This document shows, in pieces, positions 11,362-22,720 of a stretch of DNA of 45,000 nucleotides. The DNA comes from Chrysomallon squamiferum (lineage: Eukaryota > Mollusca > Gastropoda > Neomphalida > Peltospiridae). The notes under the pieces were generated by a model, which was not told where the DNA came from, ran no database searches, and saw only the letters and a list, made by a program, of their open reading frames with translations. Within the stretch, counting starts at the first letter, position 1; every line of letters starts with the position of its first letter. The translations under genes were made by a program, and so were the position numbers. The stretch covers positions 11,702,083 to 11,747,082 of the forward strand of contig CM022670.1 of NCBI GenBank assembly GCA_012295275.1, written 5' to 3'.

Positions 11362-12290
11362 TTATTATTATATTTATCATCATCATCTTTTAATTTTTTT
11401 TAAATTATTATTTATTTGTCAGAACTTGCATAAAATTAATTGGTCAGTTAGTTTAGGAGCATTATGATGTATAAATTTGCCTCCATGACACATACATGAT
11501 TTTGATTTTGTTACAGAACAAAGAAATACCAGTAGAACAAACCACTGATGTTCTTAGTACAATGGCAAATATCTGTCGCGTAATGATAGAAAATCAGTAA
11601 GTCAGTTTACTTGTTGCCATATAATATACAAGATTGTTTCTAGATTGTTTGTGGTTGATCTTCTTCACTGTGGTGATAGGTTTCACCATGTAGCAACAAA
11701 CACTACTGATGTGGGTATCAGGATCTAGTGACCAAATTTTAAATGTATATTATAAAGGTAAAAATACATGCATAAAAATTCTTACGAAAATATAAAATAC
11801 GAGATATTATGAGTTAACTAAGCATATATTCAGTGATAAAATATAGCTACAGATGAAGATAAATGTACTCAAGAAAGTTGAGAAAGTTTATTTAATAGTT
11901 TTTCTATGTCAGTTTCAGAATCTACAGAATTACAGAAAGACTCATAATATTTATATTTCAGTAGTTAAAAATGATAAAATAATCTTTTATTAATTTTTTT
12001 AATTTTAATTTGCAGTTAAATATTATGGGTCAGATGTTATGTAAGCAATGTTGTTTTTCTTTTTAAGTGAAGGAAATTTTGTTACCTTTTCTATATTGTG
12101 ATGATAATTATTTATGTGTTTGTTGCAGAGAATACAGCTCTAGGTTTCAAAATGAAGAAACTAAGCTGTTCTGTTTGAGGGTGATGGTTGGTGTCATCAT
12201 TCTCTATGACCACGTTCATCCAGTTGGAGCTTTTGCTAAAACATCAAACATTGACGTGAGTCTTCCCGTAATTAATTACAAATACAATTC

Positions 12291-12342
<52 letters not shown>

Positions 12343-13254
12343 TTATTATTATTATTTTTTTTTTTTTTTATTAATTATTATTATTTAAACAAATTTTTTA
12401 TTTAAACAAATTTTTATTATTTTTTTAATTATAATTTGGAAAGTATATTGTTAATTTTACTAACAAATGTGGTATCATCAGTTAATATGAAGAATCTCGA
12501 GCTGTCAAACTGGCCTGATAGACTGGATAAAACTGTTTTTAATATGTGCGAGGGTCTTTAAAGAGAATGAAGAGATTAATGTTTGTTATCCACTGTGTTT
12601 TTAATAACCATTTCATTTTTATTTTAAACTGTATTATTGCATCTCCTTATTTAATTTTTTCATCAGTTATATTTTTTCTGTTCAGTTTGAAATAATACAG
12701 TATAAAAATACCTCTTTTTTTCACTTTTTCTTTTTTCAATTTGATTAAATTTTAACAACATATTATTATCATGAATAACGTAGGTTTAGTGTATAAGGAA
12801 ATAAATCTTTTCACTTTTCATTTGTTGCAGATAAAAAGTTCCATTAAAGTTTTAAAACAGGAAGGATCAACAAAAGTGGAAGGATTATTGAACGCCCTGA
12901 AGTAAGATTGATGATAAATTCTGTTTTTAAATTAATGATAAAATGCATCAGTTTAAAATAATCATTTCAAAGTCAAAGTCAGTGTTTTCTTTATTATAAC
13001 GAAATGTGAAACAGCAATTAAACGAATTGCAGGTGCAGTGTTCATTAATAGTTACCTTTTTAATTCTTAAACTCACTCTGAAATTCTGAAATTTTATTTT
13101 ATTTTATTTTATTTTATTTTATTTTATTTTATTTTTTGATGATATGTTCAACATATTTCATAACTGAAACTGACATAAAAAACTGTTCTCTTAATACAGT
13201 TTAGATCTTTAAAATGGTATTATAAATTAATAATGTTTTTTGTCATTTTATTAG

Positions 13255-13325
<71 letters not shown>

Positions 13326-13437
13326 AACACAAAACATACATACACATATATATTAATTTTTTATTTATTTTAGATATACAACGAAACATCTTCACGATGA
13401 AACCACATCAAGACATATAAAAAGTCTGCTAGCATGA
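7233..13437 (+). CDS. CYRI: CYRI (FAM49) family, CYFIP-related Rac1 interactor; complete, 10 coding exons
   Basis: Joining the ten exons listed separately gives 327 residues, against 324 in human CYRIB, colinear from end to end. The protein begins MGKLL; Gly2 fits N-myristoylation, which anchors CYRI at membranes. The body is the DUF1394/CYRI Rac1-binding fold, shared with CYFIP of the WAVE complex. The most conserved blocks are SAQPTESE (residues 26-33), [19 protein letters not shown] (148-166), [19 protein letters not shown] (188-206) and [20 protein letters not shown] near residue 260. The Arg pair at 161-162 corresponds to human CYRIB Arg160/161, needed to bind active Rac1. CYRI restrains Scar/WAVE-driven Arp2/3 actin assembly and shapes lamellipodia and macropinocytosis. 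Start choice: A at -3, G at +4, an in-frame upstream stop, and alignment with the family. All nine introns are GT-AG with compatible phases. An acidic [10 protein letters not shown] stretch replaces the family's variable loop. It is a single gene; whether it is CYRIA- or CYRIB-like is meaningless if it predates the vertebrate duplication. Confidence 0.97.
7855..7986 (+). promoter_or_regulatory. exceptionally long polypyrimidine tract before CYRI exon 2
   Basis: Some 130 bases immediately upstream of the exon 2 acceptor are almost wholly C and T, with repeated TTCTTTC units, ending in TTTAG. Ordinary tracts are 10-40 bases. It would be a strong U2AF/PTB-type binding region in RNA, and as mirror-symmetric polypyrimidine DNA it could form a triplex. 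Confidence 0.7.
7987..8108 (+). CDS. CYRI: CYRI coding exon 2 (residues 26-66)
   Basis: Encodes [17 protein letters not shown] through the helix ending DDIRM, matching the human SAQPTESE/NAQPTESE region. The acceptor is TTTAG and the donor GTAATA; the following intron is phase 0. Confidence 0.95.
8233..8480. repeat. compound (TG)n/(TATG)n microsatellite in CYRI intron 2
   Basis: About 26 TG units near 8263-8318 are followed by imperfect TATG and TGTA runs. Long frames on both strands here are low-complexity artefacts. The TG run could adopt Z-DNA and often acts as an intronic UG-rich element. Confidence 0.9.
9115..9220 (+). CDS. CYRI: CYRI coding exon 3 (residues 67-102)
   Basis: Encodes [19 protein letters not shown] and then MFYEFSLKL, corresponding to the human [21 protein letters not shown] region. 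Acceptor TTTCAG, donor GTAAGA, following intron phase 1. Confidence 0.95.
9538..9668. mobile_element. non-autonomous hAT-type MITE, 131 bp, in CYRI intron 3
   Basis: The element is flanked on both sides by the same 8-bp sequence ATTTAAAA (9530-9537 and 9669-9676), the target-site duplication length of hAT transposons. The left end reads CAGTCACAGGCAAACTGTGG and the right end, read inward on the other strand, CAGACATGGGCAACTT; the two match at 11 of 16 positions. This CAG...GGCAAACTGTGGCC form is typical of hAT termini with eroded inverted repeats. There is no room for a transposase, so it was mobilised in trans. Confidence 0.8.
9735..9871 (+). CDS. CYRI: CYRI coding exon 4 (residues 102-147)
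   Basis: Encodes [20 protein letters not shown] and on to [15 protein letters not shown], matching the human stretch before MTNPAIQND. Acceptor TTACAG; the donor GTTGGA is the weakest in the gene. Following intron phase 0. Confidence 0.95.
9995..10027. repeat. (AAT)n microsatellite in CYRI intron 4
   Basis: A short run of ATA/AAT units follows an A-rich tract. It has no other visible role. Confidence 0.85.
10163..10237 (+). CDS. CYRI: CYRI coding exon 5 (residues 148-172), Rac1-contact arginines
   Basis: Encodes the most conserved segment, [19 protein letters not shown], identical to human over this whole stretch. It contains Arg161 and Arg162, the pair equivalent to human Arg160/161 that contacts Rac1. 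Acceptor TTTGCAG, donor GTACAA, following intron phase 0. Confidence 0.97.
10790..10915 (+). CDS. CYRI: CYRI coding exon 6 (residues 173-214)
   Basis: Opens with an acidic Asn/Asp/Glu-rich loop that differs from the vertebrate sequence, then gives the conserved [18 protein letters not shown] and TTKFVSQ. Acceptor TTTTAG, donor GTGAGA, following intron phase 0. Confidence 0.95.
11195..11395. repeat. long (TTA)n array with (TTG)(TTATTG) interruptions in CYRI intron 6
   Basis: Roughly 200 bases of near-continuous TTA units, broken by short TTGTTA blocks and ending in ATC units. Poly-isoleucine/asparagine frames here are spurious. Confidence 0.9.
11517..11596 (+). CDS. CYRI: CYRI coding exon 7 (residues 215-241)
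   Basis: Encodes [20 protein letters not shown] and RVMIEN, matching human [20 protein letters not shown]. Acceptor TTACAG, donor GTAAGT, following intron phase 2. Confidence 0.95.
12129..12255 (+). CDS. CYRI: CYRI coding exon 8 (residues 241-283)
   Basis: Encodes [16 protein letters not shown] and the nearly invariant [20 protein letters not shown], then KTSNID. Acceptor TTGCAG, donor GTGAGT, following intron phase 0. The open frame extends both ways into intron sequence, but family alignment fixes the boundaries. Confidence 0.96.
12292..12412. repeat. (TTA)n array and AT-rich duplications in CYRI intron 8
   Basis: About 20 TTA units are followed by a T run and two copies of TTTAAACAAATTTTT. 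Low complexity only. Confidence 0.9.
12831..12901 (+). CDS. CYRI: CYRI coding exon 9 (residues 284-307)
   Basis: Encodes [20 protein letters not shown] and NAL, matching human [22 protein letters not shown]. Acceptor TTGCAG, donor GTAAGA, following intron phase 2. Confidence 0.95.
13086..13135. repeat. (TTTTA)n microsatellite in CYRI intron 9
   Basis: About nine perfect ATTTT pentamers. Confidence 0.95.
13255..13330. repeat. (CA)n microsatellite in CYRI intron 9
   Basis: Around 33 uninterrupted CA units end about 45 bases before the exon 10 acceptor. Intronic CA runs this close to a 3' splice site are known hnRNP L-type splicing elements in vertebrates; an effect here is inference. Confidence 0.95.
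13374..13437 (+). CDS. CYRI: CYRI coding exon 10 (residues 307-327 and stop)
   Basis: Encodes [20 protein letters not shown] and TGA, against human [20 protein letters not shown]. Acceptor TTTTAG at 13368-13373. The close C-terminal match confirms that the gene is complete. Confidence 0.96.
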
Positions 13438-14680
13438 CAAGCCTGACACATTCCTTTCTCTCTCTCTCTCTCTCTGTCTTTTTATTTTCTGTTTAAAAAG
13501 AAATCAGAGTTTTTCTTTCTGATTAGACAAAGTTGTTGTGTTCAAATGAACTAGTTGCTTCATTTTTCGTCACTGATAAATAACTGTTATGTGTACATGG
13601 CAGCTAACTTGTCCTTGTCAGATACCTATTTACATCAGTGACTCTGTTCATAATATGTGTGTGAATTTATAATCACGTCTGTGTGATAAGAAAACAAACA
13701 ACAAATGAAATCTTATTTTTTAATAGATTTTTTGGACAGAAATCAGTTTTTCAAAAATGTTTAATACAACATAGCAGTTAAAAGAAACTCATCTTTCATT
13801 TTAAATAGATTTCATTACTTCAAACTTCAACAGTTTAGGGGGCGAAAAGAAAAAGAATGATACAGATAATTAGGTTAATTGATTACGACATTTTTGTTGT
13901 TGTTGTTGATAATTTTAATATTAAAAGGAGTATTAGTAAAAAAAAAATATTATTGTAATATTGATCAGAGAAATAACACTTCCTGATATAAGTTATATTC
14001 AAATCATCAGGCATTTGTGCTTGAACAGTTATTTTACCTAAACTTCTGTTCTGAGTAATGTGTGCCTTTGCTCTGTTAATTTTAATGTTTAAAAACTGAG
14101 AACAACAGTGAAGATGTTTATGAATTCTGTTCTTATTCACGATATTTACTTCCATAAATGGACTATCTGACTTCTTTTAAATCTGTATTGCTCTTGGTGA
14201 ACATTTACTAAGCTAGCCAGTTACCTCAGAGCTGGAGTAAATAGGTGAATGTGATGAACTAGTTTAATTTTCACAACTGAATGGAAATCTGTATATATTG
14301 TACTTCAGAGGGTAAACTGTGTAATAATGTATATAACAAACACACACACACAAAAGAAATATATACACAGAAACATGTCATACAATAATTTTGTTTAAAT
14401 TTTTGTCTACTATTGTTACGTGCAACAAATTCTTACTTAAATTACAGTTAAGATTATTTGTATACAGATGCTATCTTGTCCCCAGTTTACAGTTCTGATC
14501 TGAAACACAGGAATGTCACTGTTTCACTGTGACTGCTAGAGTCTAGGGAAACAGTTTGTTAAATCATAAAAGAGTTTAGCAGTAACTTTGACGGTATCAG
14601 AGAAGTGTGGATTATTTTAGTATTATGCATCCTTGTTTTTGTATTTAAACTTGGCTTTCAATTATTATTTTTTCAGGAAA

Positions 14681-14683
<3 letters not shown>

Positions 14684-14720
<37 letters not shown>

Positions 14721-14735
14721 CACACACACACATAT
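14684..14735. repeat. (TA)n(CA)n microsatellite
   Basis: About 16 TA units pass through TACATA into a short CA run. Low complexity only. Confidence 0.9.
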
Positions 14736-17700
14736 AAAATAAAAATAGAGTGGCATTTGATAGGATAATTTCTAATGCTTGGCTATTCTTCATTATTGCT
14801 AATTTGCATGAACTTAAATGGCATTTAATTCATAAGATATTTGGACTTTTAATTCACATACTATGGCTACATATATATATATGTATAATAATATAATGTG
14901 CATAAATAATTATGTTATGACATGACTAAAGAAACAAAAAAAAAAGGCTTCAGTAATACTCTGTTAATTACTAATACAATAACATTTAAAGTATTAAAAA
15001 TATTTTCTTTGTTTTTGGGGGATTTCTGCCATGAAAAGTAATTTATTACATTTTTTCATAGCATGCAGAATGTCTGTCTCAGTTTCATGATCAATATTTT
15101 CAACATTATCTCTGTATTTAACATAGTACTTGCTTTACACATGCAATTTTGTAAAAGGTATTTCCAGATAAATCACAATACATTTCTAAGAGGTCATTTA
15201 TCCATGTATCTGTAAGTACTGTAAAATTTGTTTTTGTTTTTTTTTTAATGCTGTTTGTAAAAAAGTGTACAATGGAAGATAAAATATGTATCAGATAGAT
15301 CTATTGTAAATTTATTCTTTGATTTTTTTTTTTTTTTATTAAAAAACTTAAGTTATTATTTCATAAACCATTTGAGCTTTTTTTTTTTTTTTTTTTTTTT
15401 CATACAGAAATCAAAACTAGTGTATTTTTGATGATGATATATCAGTCACTTTTAAAATGTGACAGAGCTGCAAAGTGCTAGAATTACAGATATTGTCCAT
15501 AACAGATTCATCATTCAGAATGCTGCCAAAGTATTTAACATCACACAGTCTGAATGTGAATGTTTTATGAAAAGACAAAAAAAAGAGAAAAACATTGCCT
15601 GATCATTAAATGAATTCTTTGATGAATTAAGATGACAGAATTAAAATATGAAAATCTGACTTATAAAAAATACAATTAAATAAAAATAAAAAAATAAAAA
15701 TTTAGTTTCTGCATGTACAGTAACATGATGAAATCTGCTAAACTGACTGGATCTCCAATATGAAGCAATATTTTTAATTGTTCAGAAAGAAACCAACAAC
15801 TGATGAAATCACAAGGACTTTGAATTATTATCTCTTAATAATAATAATACAGGAAAAGACTTTTTTTTTTTTTTTTTTTTTGGAGGGGAGTCATGGAAAA
15901 CTGTTTTTTTTTGTGTGTGATTGATTATGTTTGTGTGTCATAGCAAGAAAGAGAGCAGTTATAATTATGTTTGATTTTTAATTTTTTCTTTACTGAAAAC
16001 AACTCAAATGACTGACTGCATTTTATCACAGTGTTGAGATATTTTGCTTACTAAAGAGTGTGTGTTTTGTTTTTTTAGCAGTAAAAATTGCAAAGTAAGC
16101 ACCTAGAAAAGCTTAATTCTGGCATTATTTGGTGTTGTGATTAGGACTGTTTATCAGTGTGTTAAAGTCTTTGTTATTTCAGAAACAGTATCCAGTAGCC
16201 ATCGTTTATGAAATACTTATTTGTATTTGAGTCTTTTTTTTTTTTTTTGTGACAGATCACATATATTTCTTTATTGATGACTTTACAAGCTGACTTTATA
16301 TCAGCAGTCTTTTTATACAATAGTTTATATTTTCTTAATTTGTTAACATTATTATTGTTTATATTTCAATGAAATGCATTAAATCACTGGTTTTTTTTTA
16401 CTATGCCTGTAAAAAGATGTTTTCAAAGAAAAATTTCTTGACATTTCTTGACAGTTTTAATAGTGTTAGATTTTATATATTATTTAATTTTATTTTATTT
16501 ATTTTTTATATATAATTTTTTTTTCTTTTGTTTTCTTCTTATTCTTCTTATTTTGTTTAATCTTTATTATTAATTTTTTTTTAATCTTACTTTTTTTGTT
16601 GGTTTTCAATATACAACTGAAGAAATTATATTATAGTCATTGTATTAGATAATATTTCTGTGTTAATGAAATAATAATTATATTTAATGAATGTAAATTT
16701 TGATAACTTGTTTTAAAGGAAAGAAAAATAAATCCAGGCATTCCACATAAATGATTTTTTACACTGACAGTTTTCAGTTCTAGATGGTAGCATTTGAGGC
16801 TAAAAGAATAATAAAATAAATCATTCTTATGACAATTTCTTTTGATTACAAAAATTCACTCTTTTTTTATATACAAAGCTGTGTTGTTCAGTATTTCAGA
16901 TTCTAAAACATACAAATTAATAATATTAATTTTCTTGGCTTAATTATTTTGCATAATTTTAGTGCTTTTTAGAATTTTCGTTTGTATGCATAACACTTAG
17001 GTTTTTTTCATACTTTGATCCCTTTCTAATTCCTTCTTCTTTTTTTTTTTAAATATATTTTATATGTTTTGAAACTTAAAAAATGTAGATGATTTTAGAA
17101 CACTGTAACATTTTGTTTGCTTACATGCTGTAATCAACATCTATAAAAACTTAGTGCTTTTGTTATTTTTGTTTTGTTTACTATTAAATGTTTTGTATAG
17201 ATTTACGTAAATACAAATTTGCTTTATTAAAGTGTATATCTGTGGCAGTGTGAAAAAAAAAATGGTCTCAAAATTAATAAATTCTTGATACTTACAAACT
17301 ATTATTTTAAGCAATCTAAAACAAAAACAGTGAAATTATACCATTACAAAACATTTCAACTCGACCATTTATATATTTTTTTATCTTCATAACTGGAGTT
17401 ATGACATTATGAGATACATAAACCAACAGACAGCTGTACTTTTTAAAACAGCCCCCAGAGGAAACTCATCTGCCCTGCATAACCAAAGCTACAGAAAAAT
17501 GGCAAAAATCTTTTGTTATAATACTTAATTAATTAATAACGATTTGAATACCTAAAACAAATAAAACATAACTTAGCTGTATGCCTAATGTAATTTGGAC
17601 CGTTTCTTCGTTATTATCAAAGGTGTACTTCAAAACTTAATCAATCTTTCTGTCATCCAGTATCTGTGAATTCTCTTTATGTGATTCTGATGGTGTGTTA

Positions 17701-17880
17701 ATGTTGTTTAATATATTCAGATGTTGTCTGTTCTAGAAATTGTTGATGTGAAAAATAACACAAAGCTAGCTGTTATTATGACAACACTGTTTTTTCACTT
17801 GTAAAACTTAATTGTTTATTATACTTTTGTACAAAAATAAAATCCACATCATTTTTAAATGAACTTTTCACTATAATAAA

Positions 17881-18095
17881 TATTTTCATTATTCCTGTTA
17901 TTATTATTATCATTATCATTCAGAAAACAGAAAAATAGTAATTTATACCTGTAATAATAATGATAATAATAATAATAATAATGATTATTATTATTTGTGC
18001 TGTTGTTATTAATTACTATTATTTTATTTTGTTTATATTTTCGTTATTCCTGTTATTATTATTATCATTATCATCCAGAAGGCAGAAAAATAATG
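17881..18095. repeat. direct duplication of a ~60-bp segment
   Basis: TATTTTC(A/G)TTATTCCTG, then (TTA)n with two ATCATT units, then CAGAA(A/G)(A/G)CAGAAAAATA, occur at 17881-17937 and again at 18036-18093, 155 bp apart. The intervening DNA holds (AAT)n then (TTA)n, which are inverted relative to each other and could fold back. Confidence 0.75.
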
Positions 18096-19314
18096 GTGGT
18101 TATTAATTACAGTGTTTTCAATTTTAGTTTCTTAGTTTGATTATTATTATAATGGTGGTTTTGTGTATTTATCTCAGTAGAAAGTAAATCATTATATTTA
18201 AAGAAATTTTTAATTTTGACATTCGTAAATAGTTGGTCATAAATAATAGGTGGTGTTTGGAACCTTTGTTTCAGTTCTTTAGTCTTACAGGAATTTGTTA
18301 ATACTGGATTATATTGGTAAATTATTTATATATTTAAACTGTAAGCATTTAGGTTTTGAATAGAACATTCCAGACTATTAAAATAGCAATCAAGAGAGAG
18401 GTTTATAAATTTAAAGATAAATTTAGTAATTATAGCATAATATGAAGTCAGTGTGTGTGGTTATGTTTGTAATTATTTCAGATTTGGTATTGAAATATTT
18501 AAGAATACAATTAAAAATAGTAACATTCCAAGGCTACTTGCTTTTTGTACATTTTCTTCCTATTTCTAAATTAGCTTTTACAACTCAAAGTGATTTATTT
18601 GTAAGAAACAAATGTGTGTGTACATTCCTTCAGATGTTAATTAAATGTTTGTGAATGTGTGTATATTTTGTATTGTCTCATAAAATGCTTACTTTCACTT
18701 AAATGTGATATCTGTATGTAGAGCTAAAACATGCATATTTACATTTTCTAGAATATTTTTGACAAAATGATAATCATATTTTATAATTTTAATTAAACTT
18801 TACTTCTGTACTTCAAACAATTTTTTAATTTTTTTTTACTTGAACGTTTAGAAATGTTTAAATCTGATAAATTATACCTTCCTTTTTTAGAATCTGAATT
18901 GCTGTATATTTCAATATTAATATTTTATAAAGGAAGTCACTTCCGAAACTAGTCACAGAATAAACTGATTCAAATCAATGATTTTGTAGTGAAATATCTG
19001 TTTAAATAAGAATGAATTAAGGTAGATTTTTCAGTGTTTAACTTCACTATATATTAATATCACAATGTTTAATGTTTAATATTTATATATATATATATAT
19101 ATTTTTTTTTTTTTCTGTTATTATTGGGTTTTTTTTTTAAAAGTTTAAAATCTAAAATTATCAACAAATTAAAGAATGCCACATTATAGTTAAACATTTT
19201 GAAAGATTTATTTCTGATAAGTCTTTTTAAAATTTACTTACAGAGAATGCTGTTTTTATTGTTACTTTTTGTAAGCTGAATATATGATGATTAAATTTTC
19301 TTTGTATTATATGA

Positions 19315-19320
19315 AATAAA
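19315..19320 (+). terminator. AATAAA poly(A) signal, candidate distal CYRI end
   Basis: A canonical hexamer is followed within 20-50 bases by a T/GT-rich element (TGTGTCTTCATTGTCTTTTC). This is the best combination of signals I see on the + strand after the CYRI stop codon. Confidence 0.35.
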
Positions 19321-19345
19321 TTCTTAATTATTTTTATTGTGTCTT

Positions 19346-19559
19346 CATTGTCTTTTCTGTTTTTTAACAGCAGTTTAAAAATACTTGTAAAAAAATTATG
19401 GTACAAAAAAAATGGACAGAAACCATCAGTAGATATTCTTTAGACATGGCTAACTATTGATCTGTATAGGTATTTGTCCAAAAACGTGTAACATTTAAGT
19501 TTCAATTTCTCTCATACCAAAACATTTTGTTCATTTTTCTTACAATTTTTTCTTCTTCC

Positions 19560-19597
<38 letters not shown>

Positions 19598-21838
19598 ATT
19601 CTTCTAAATATACTGAGGTTCTATTTTTCTGAACCTATAAGTATGTAGTCTCATTTTTAAAAATCTGACACCTCAGCTTTGGGGTAATGAAACAGGTGAT
19701 ACTTAAATGGAAGACATGTTAAATAATAAATTACACTGAATGATGTAACAATGCAGCATTTTCTCAGTATATGCACACGGAAAATAAGCTGCATTATTTT
19801 GCAGGTTTGAAACACCTGAAACATTTCCAAACAATATTAGCATCATTTACTTTTCAGTCTTCACAGCAGTTAAGTCTGCATCATGTATTACCAAATAAAA
19901 CAGATGCCAGTTTCTTTATATCAAATAAATAACTTTTTAAAATTAAAATACAAATATATCAAATGAAATGAAGATCCTATCTCATCAAATCATATTGAAT
20001 TTGGAAAACAAAATTCTTAACATTGTCATTTAAAAAAACTTAAATATGTATGTAATCATTTAAAATGGCTTACAACAAAAGACTTAAAAGAACAGAATAC
20101 AAAAACTTTTATAATTTAAACTGCTGATATTCCAATATTACTTTCTAGATAAATAATTAAATTTAGTGATTGAATGAACAACAATCAAAACACAATAGTT
20201 ATTTTTATCATTTTAACTTAGATTACAGAAAGAAATTTGACAATTTATACACTGCTAAGTAGGTGTTATATTTTAAATATGGAGTCTTATTTTGCCTTTA
20301 TTAATTAACATCTAGAGTTATCTATCTTTAGTAGCATTACATATTCCATTCATCATATGATGAAGGTTCTTTGGTCGGAAACAAATGTCAAATTTTGTTT
20401 ACACACAACTTAGGGATTGCCCTTTACATTAAAGGAAATAATAATGATTTATAAACCAGTAATAAAAAAAAAATGAATTAAAATACAGTCACGGTTTAAG
20501 CTCCCTTTGACAAATAAGGCTTGTCAGTTTGAATCAGGAAATGAAGTATATAATATATATACTATTGAGTTATGCAAATATTTGGTATCTTTTGCATCTC
20601 CAGACAAGGTCTATTTGTCTTGTTGGAAACTGGTAAACATAGTAAATTCTGAGCAAATTGGACAAATGTTTTAAATGTGTGTGTCAGGAAAGAAATGTAA
20701 AAGAGAGAAAATGAAAATATCATTGAACAAAAAAAAGATGGGTTTAGAACATTTTTCCATGTCTGTTTATCTAAGCTTACTGAAAATCTAATATTTTTAA
20801 CTTATATAGAATAAGATTTAACATTTTATTTTCAGTGTTTGTAGGCAACTCATGTTATGCTGAATTAGTCTCAGTTATTAAATGTTAATGATGAACCAAA
20901 ATGGGAGACTACTCTGAATGATCAAGATGCAAATTCTTTCAGCAGTTACTGGTGATCATCTGAAATGGCAACAAAATGTTTGATATGTACAAATTAGATG
21001 TATAGTTGAAAAATAGGCTGTGTTCTCCATTTTTCTTTTACATTCACAATATTTATTTCAAATCAAAATTGGTAAATTTACTTATTTAATATTTTGTCTT
21101 GCTATTCACACACATAACTACCAACAGTCATTCTGGTACTTGGGAGATAAACCTTTTTTTGAAGTATTTGGATTTTTGGGTGGTTTAAAACAAAACTCAT
21201 ATATGTTTATTTTTGTATTTAATACCTAAAAGCATATAATTATAATAATGCTATAATTATCAAATATCTTTGTTTAAATTTCTTCACATGTTTTTTGGAA
21301 ATGGCAAATAATGGTATTAATTATATACTTTATTATTAGTAAAGATATATTTTGTGTTCAAACAGGTCACATGGAACTAAATGAAAACTGGTTTTAAAAA
21401 CAAAATTCTGTAGGGAATGAAAAGGGAAGGTGTTAATATAAAAACCATTATAATGTTTGGAAACATATTTGTTTTAGACAATGTATTAATAAGAAATAGT
21501 TCTATTCCATTCCACTTTCAACCCTTTATGTTTTTTTTTTCTCTTTGAATTTTACATCTATTTAGATCAGTATACCAAATGAACAAAATGCTTTTAATAT
21601 TCTTATCATATTAAAAATTAAATTTAACTTTAAGAAATATTTTATTTATTAATTTTTATATGTTTTCAGGTACTTACATTCTAATTTATATGTAATAATA
21701 ATAATAATTAAAAAAAAATTAATGTTAGTTTTAAATTTTACAGATAATTTGTGTTTCAAAATTAGGATTATAGTAAATGATAATAGTATATCCTCATATT
21801 TAAAAACTTGTTCACATGTTTGTTATAGTAACAAATAA
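19346..21838. other. AT-rich noncoding stretch, no feature seen
   Basis: Apart from a T29 run at 19562-19590 and short A/T tracts there is no repeat array, splice-bounded open frame or RNA gene I can support. The short frames present look random in composition. Confidence 0.5.
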
Positions 21839-22204
21839 GTGATTGCAGTAGTGTATAGCTATCTCTATCTGTTACATATTACATACATACTACTATTTAC
21901 CATTACCACTAATATTACAACTACTACTACCACCATCAACACCATCAACACTACTACTACTACTACTACATACCATTTCCACTGCTGCTACTACTACTAT
22001 TATTACCTACATTATTCCATTACCATTCACCACCAACATTATTTCTACTACTACTATTATTATTACCACTAACAAAATTATTCACATTTACCATTACCAT
22101 CATCATTATTTCTATTACTTTCAACTAATGCTACTAACACTAATATGATATTTAAGATGTTTGACAACAATGGTTACCTTTTTCCATTCCTGTCTGACTA
22201 CTTT

Positions 22205-22268
<64 letters not shown>

Positions 22269-22720
22269 TACTACAACACTATTAACAACATTTAAGATGG
22301 TTTGTTCCGATTTAACAGTGGTTAAATTTCACACCTCGTTTATTGTTTCCATGACACCTCATTTACTACCATTTACTACTACTTTAAGACGGTTTTGTAT
22401 TACTACTACTGTCTGACTATTTACTTTACTACTACTACTACTATTACTACCACTACTACTACAACTACAACTACAACTAGATCATTTAAGATGGTTTGTA
22501 CTGACAGTGGTTAGAAACCCAATATTCTTTGATATTCTAAATTTCAGTATTGTCTGACACCTCATTTACCATTTACTACTACTACTACTACTACCACCAC
22601 CACCACCACCACTACCTACAACTACAACTACAACTACAACTAGATCATTTAAGATGGTTTGTACTGACAGTGGTTAGAAACCCAATATTCTTTGATATTA
22701 AAATTTAGTACAGCTATACA
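21839..22720. repeat. compound satellite: (ACT/ACC)n blocks alternating with a TTTAAGATGGTTTG module
   Basis: Blocks of ACT, ACC and ACA trinucleotides alternate with unique-looking modules containing TTTAAGATGGTTTGTACTGA (or variants) and CAGTGGTTA. Modules are visible near 22150, 22290, 22383, 22484 and 22644. The last two are near-identical over about 75 bp, each preceded by (CAACTA)n and followed by AACCCAATATTCTTTGATAT. A CTGTCTGAC(T/A) phrase near 22190, 22410 and 22550 also recurs. Thr-rich or Tyr-rich frames across this block are not genes. Confidence 0.8.

Larger units (their letters stand above)
13438..19345 (+). other. T-rich downstream region, possible very long CYRI 3' UTR
   Basis: No coding frame that I accept is present on either strand. 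I find no AATAAA in the first 1.3 kb after the stop; the first is at 14738-14743 with a poor downstream context. Runs of 12 or more T are frequent on the + strand (near 15323, 15380, 15860, 16237, 17040, 19105), whereas long A runs are rare. That asymmetry fits a U-rich transcribed 3' UTR. The whole could equally be several shorter UTR ends plus intergenic DNA. Confidence 0.35.

Noticed and set aside
12067-12405. 112-codon frame starting at 12067
   Set aside because: Only 12129-12255 is exon 8; the rest reads through the acceptor and into a TTA array.
13883-14155. 90-codon minus-strand frame just after CYRI
   Set aside because: Composition is not coding-like, no motif is recognisable, and it lies in the probable 3' UTR.
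21839-22072. 77-codon Thr/Tyr-rich frame
   Set aside because: It is produced by ACT/ACC and TTA trinucleotide blocks of the satellite.
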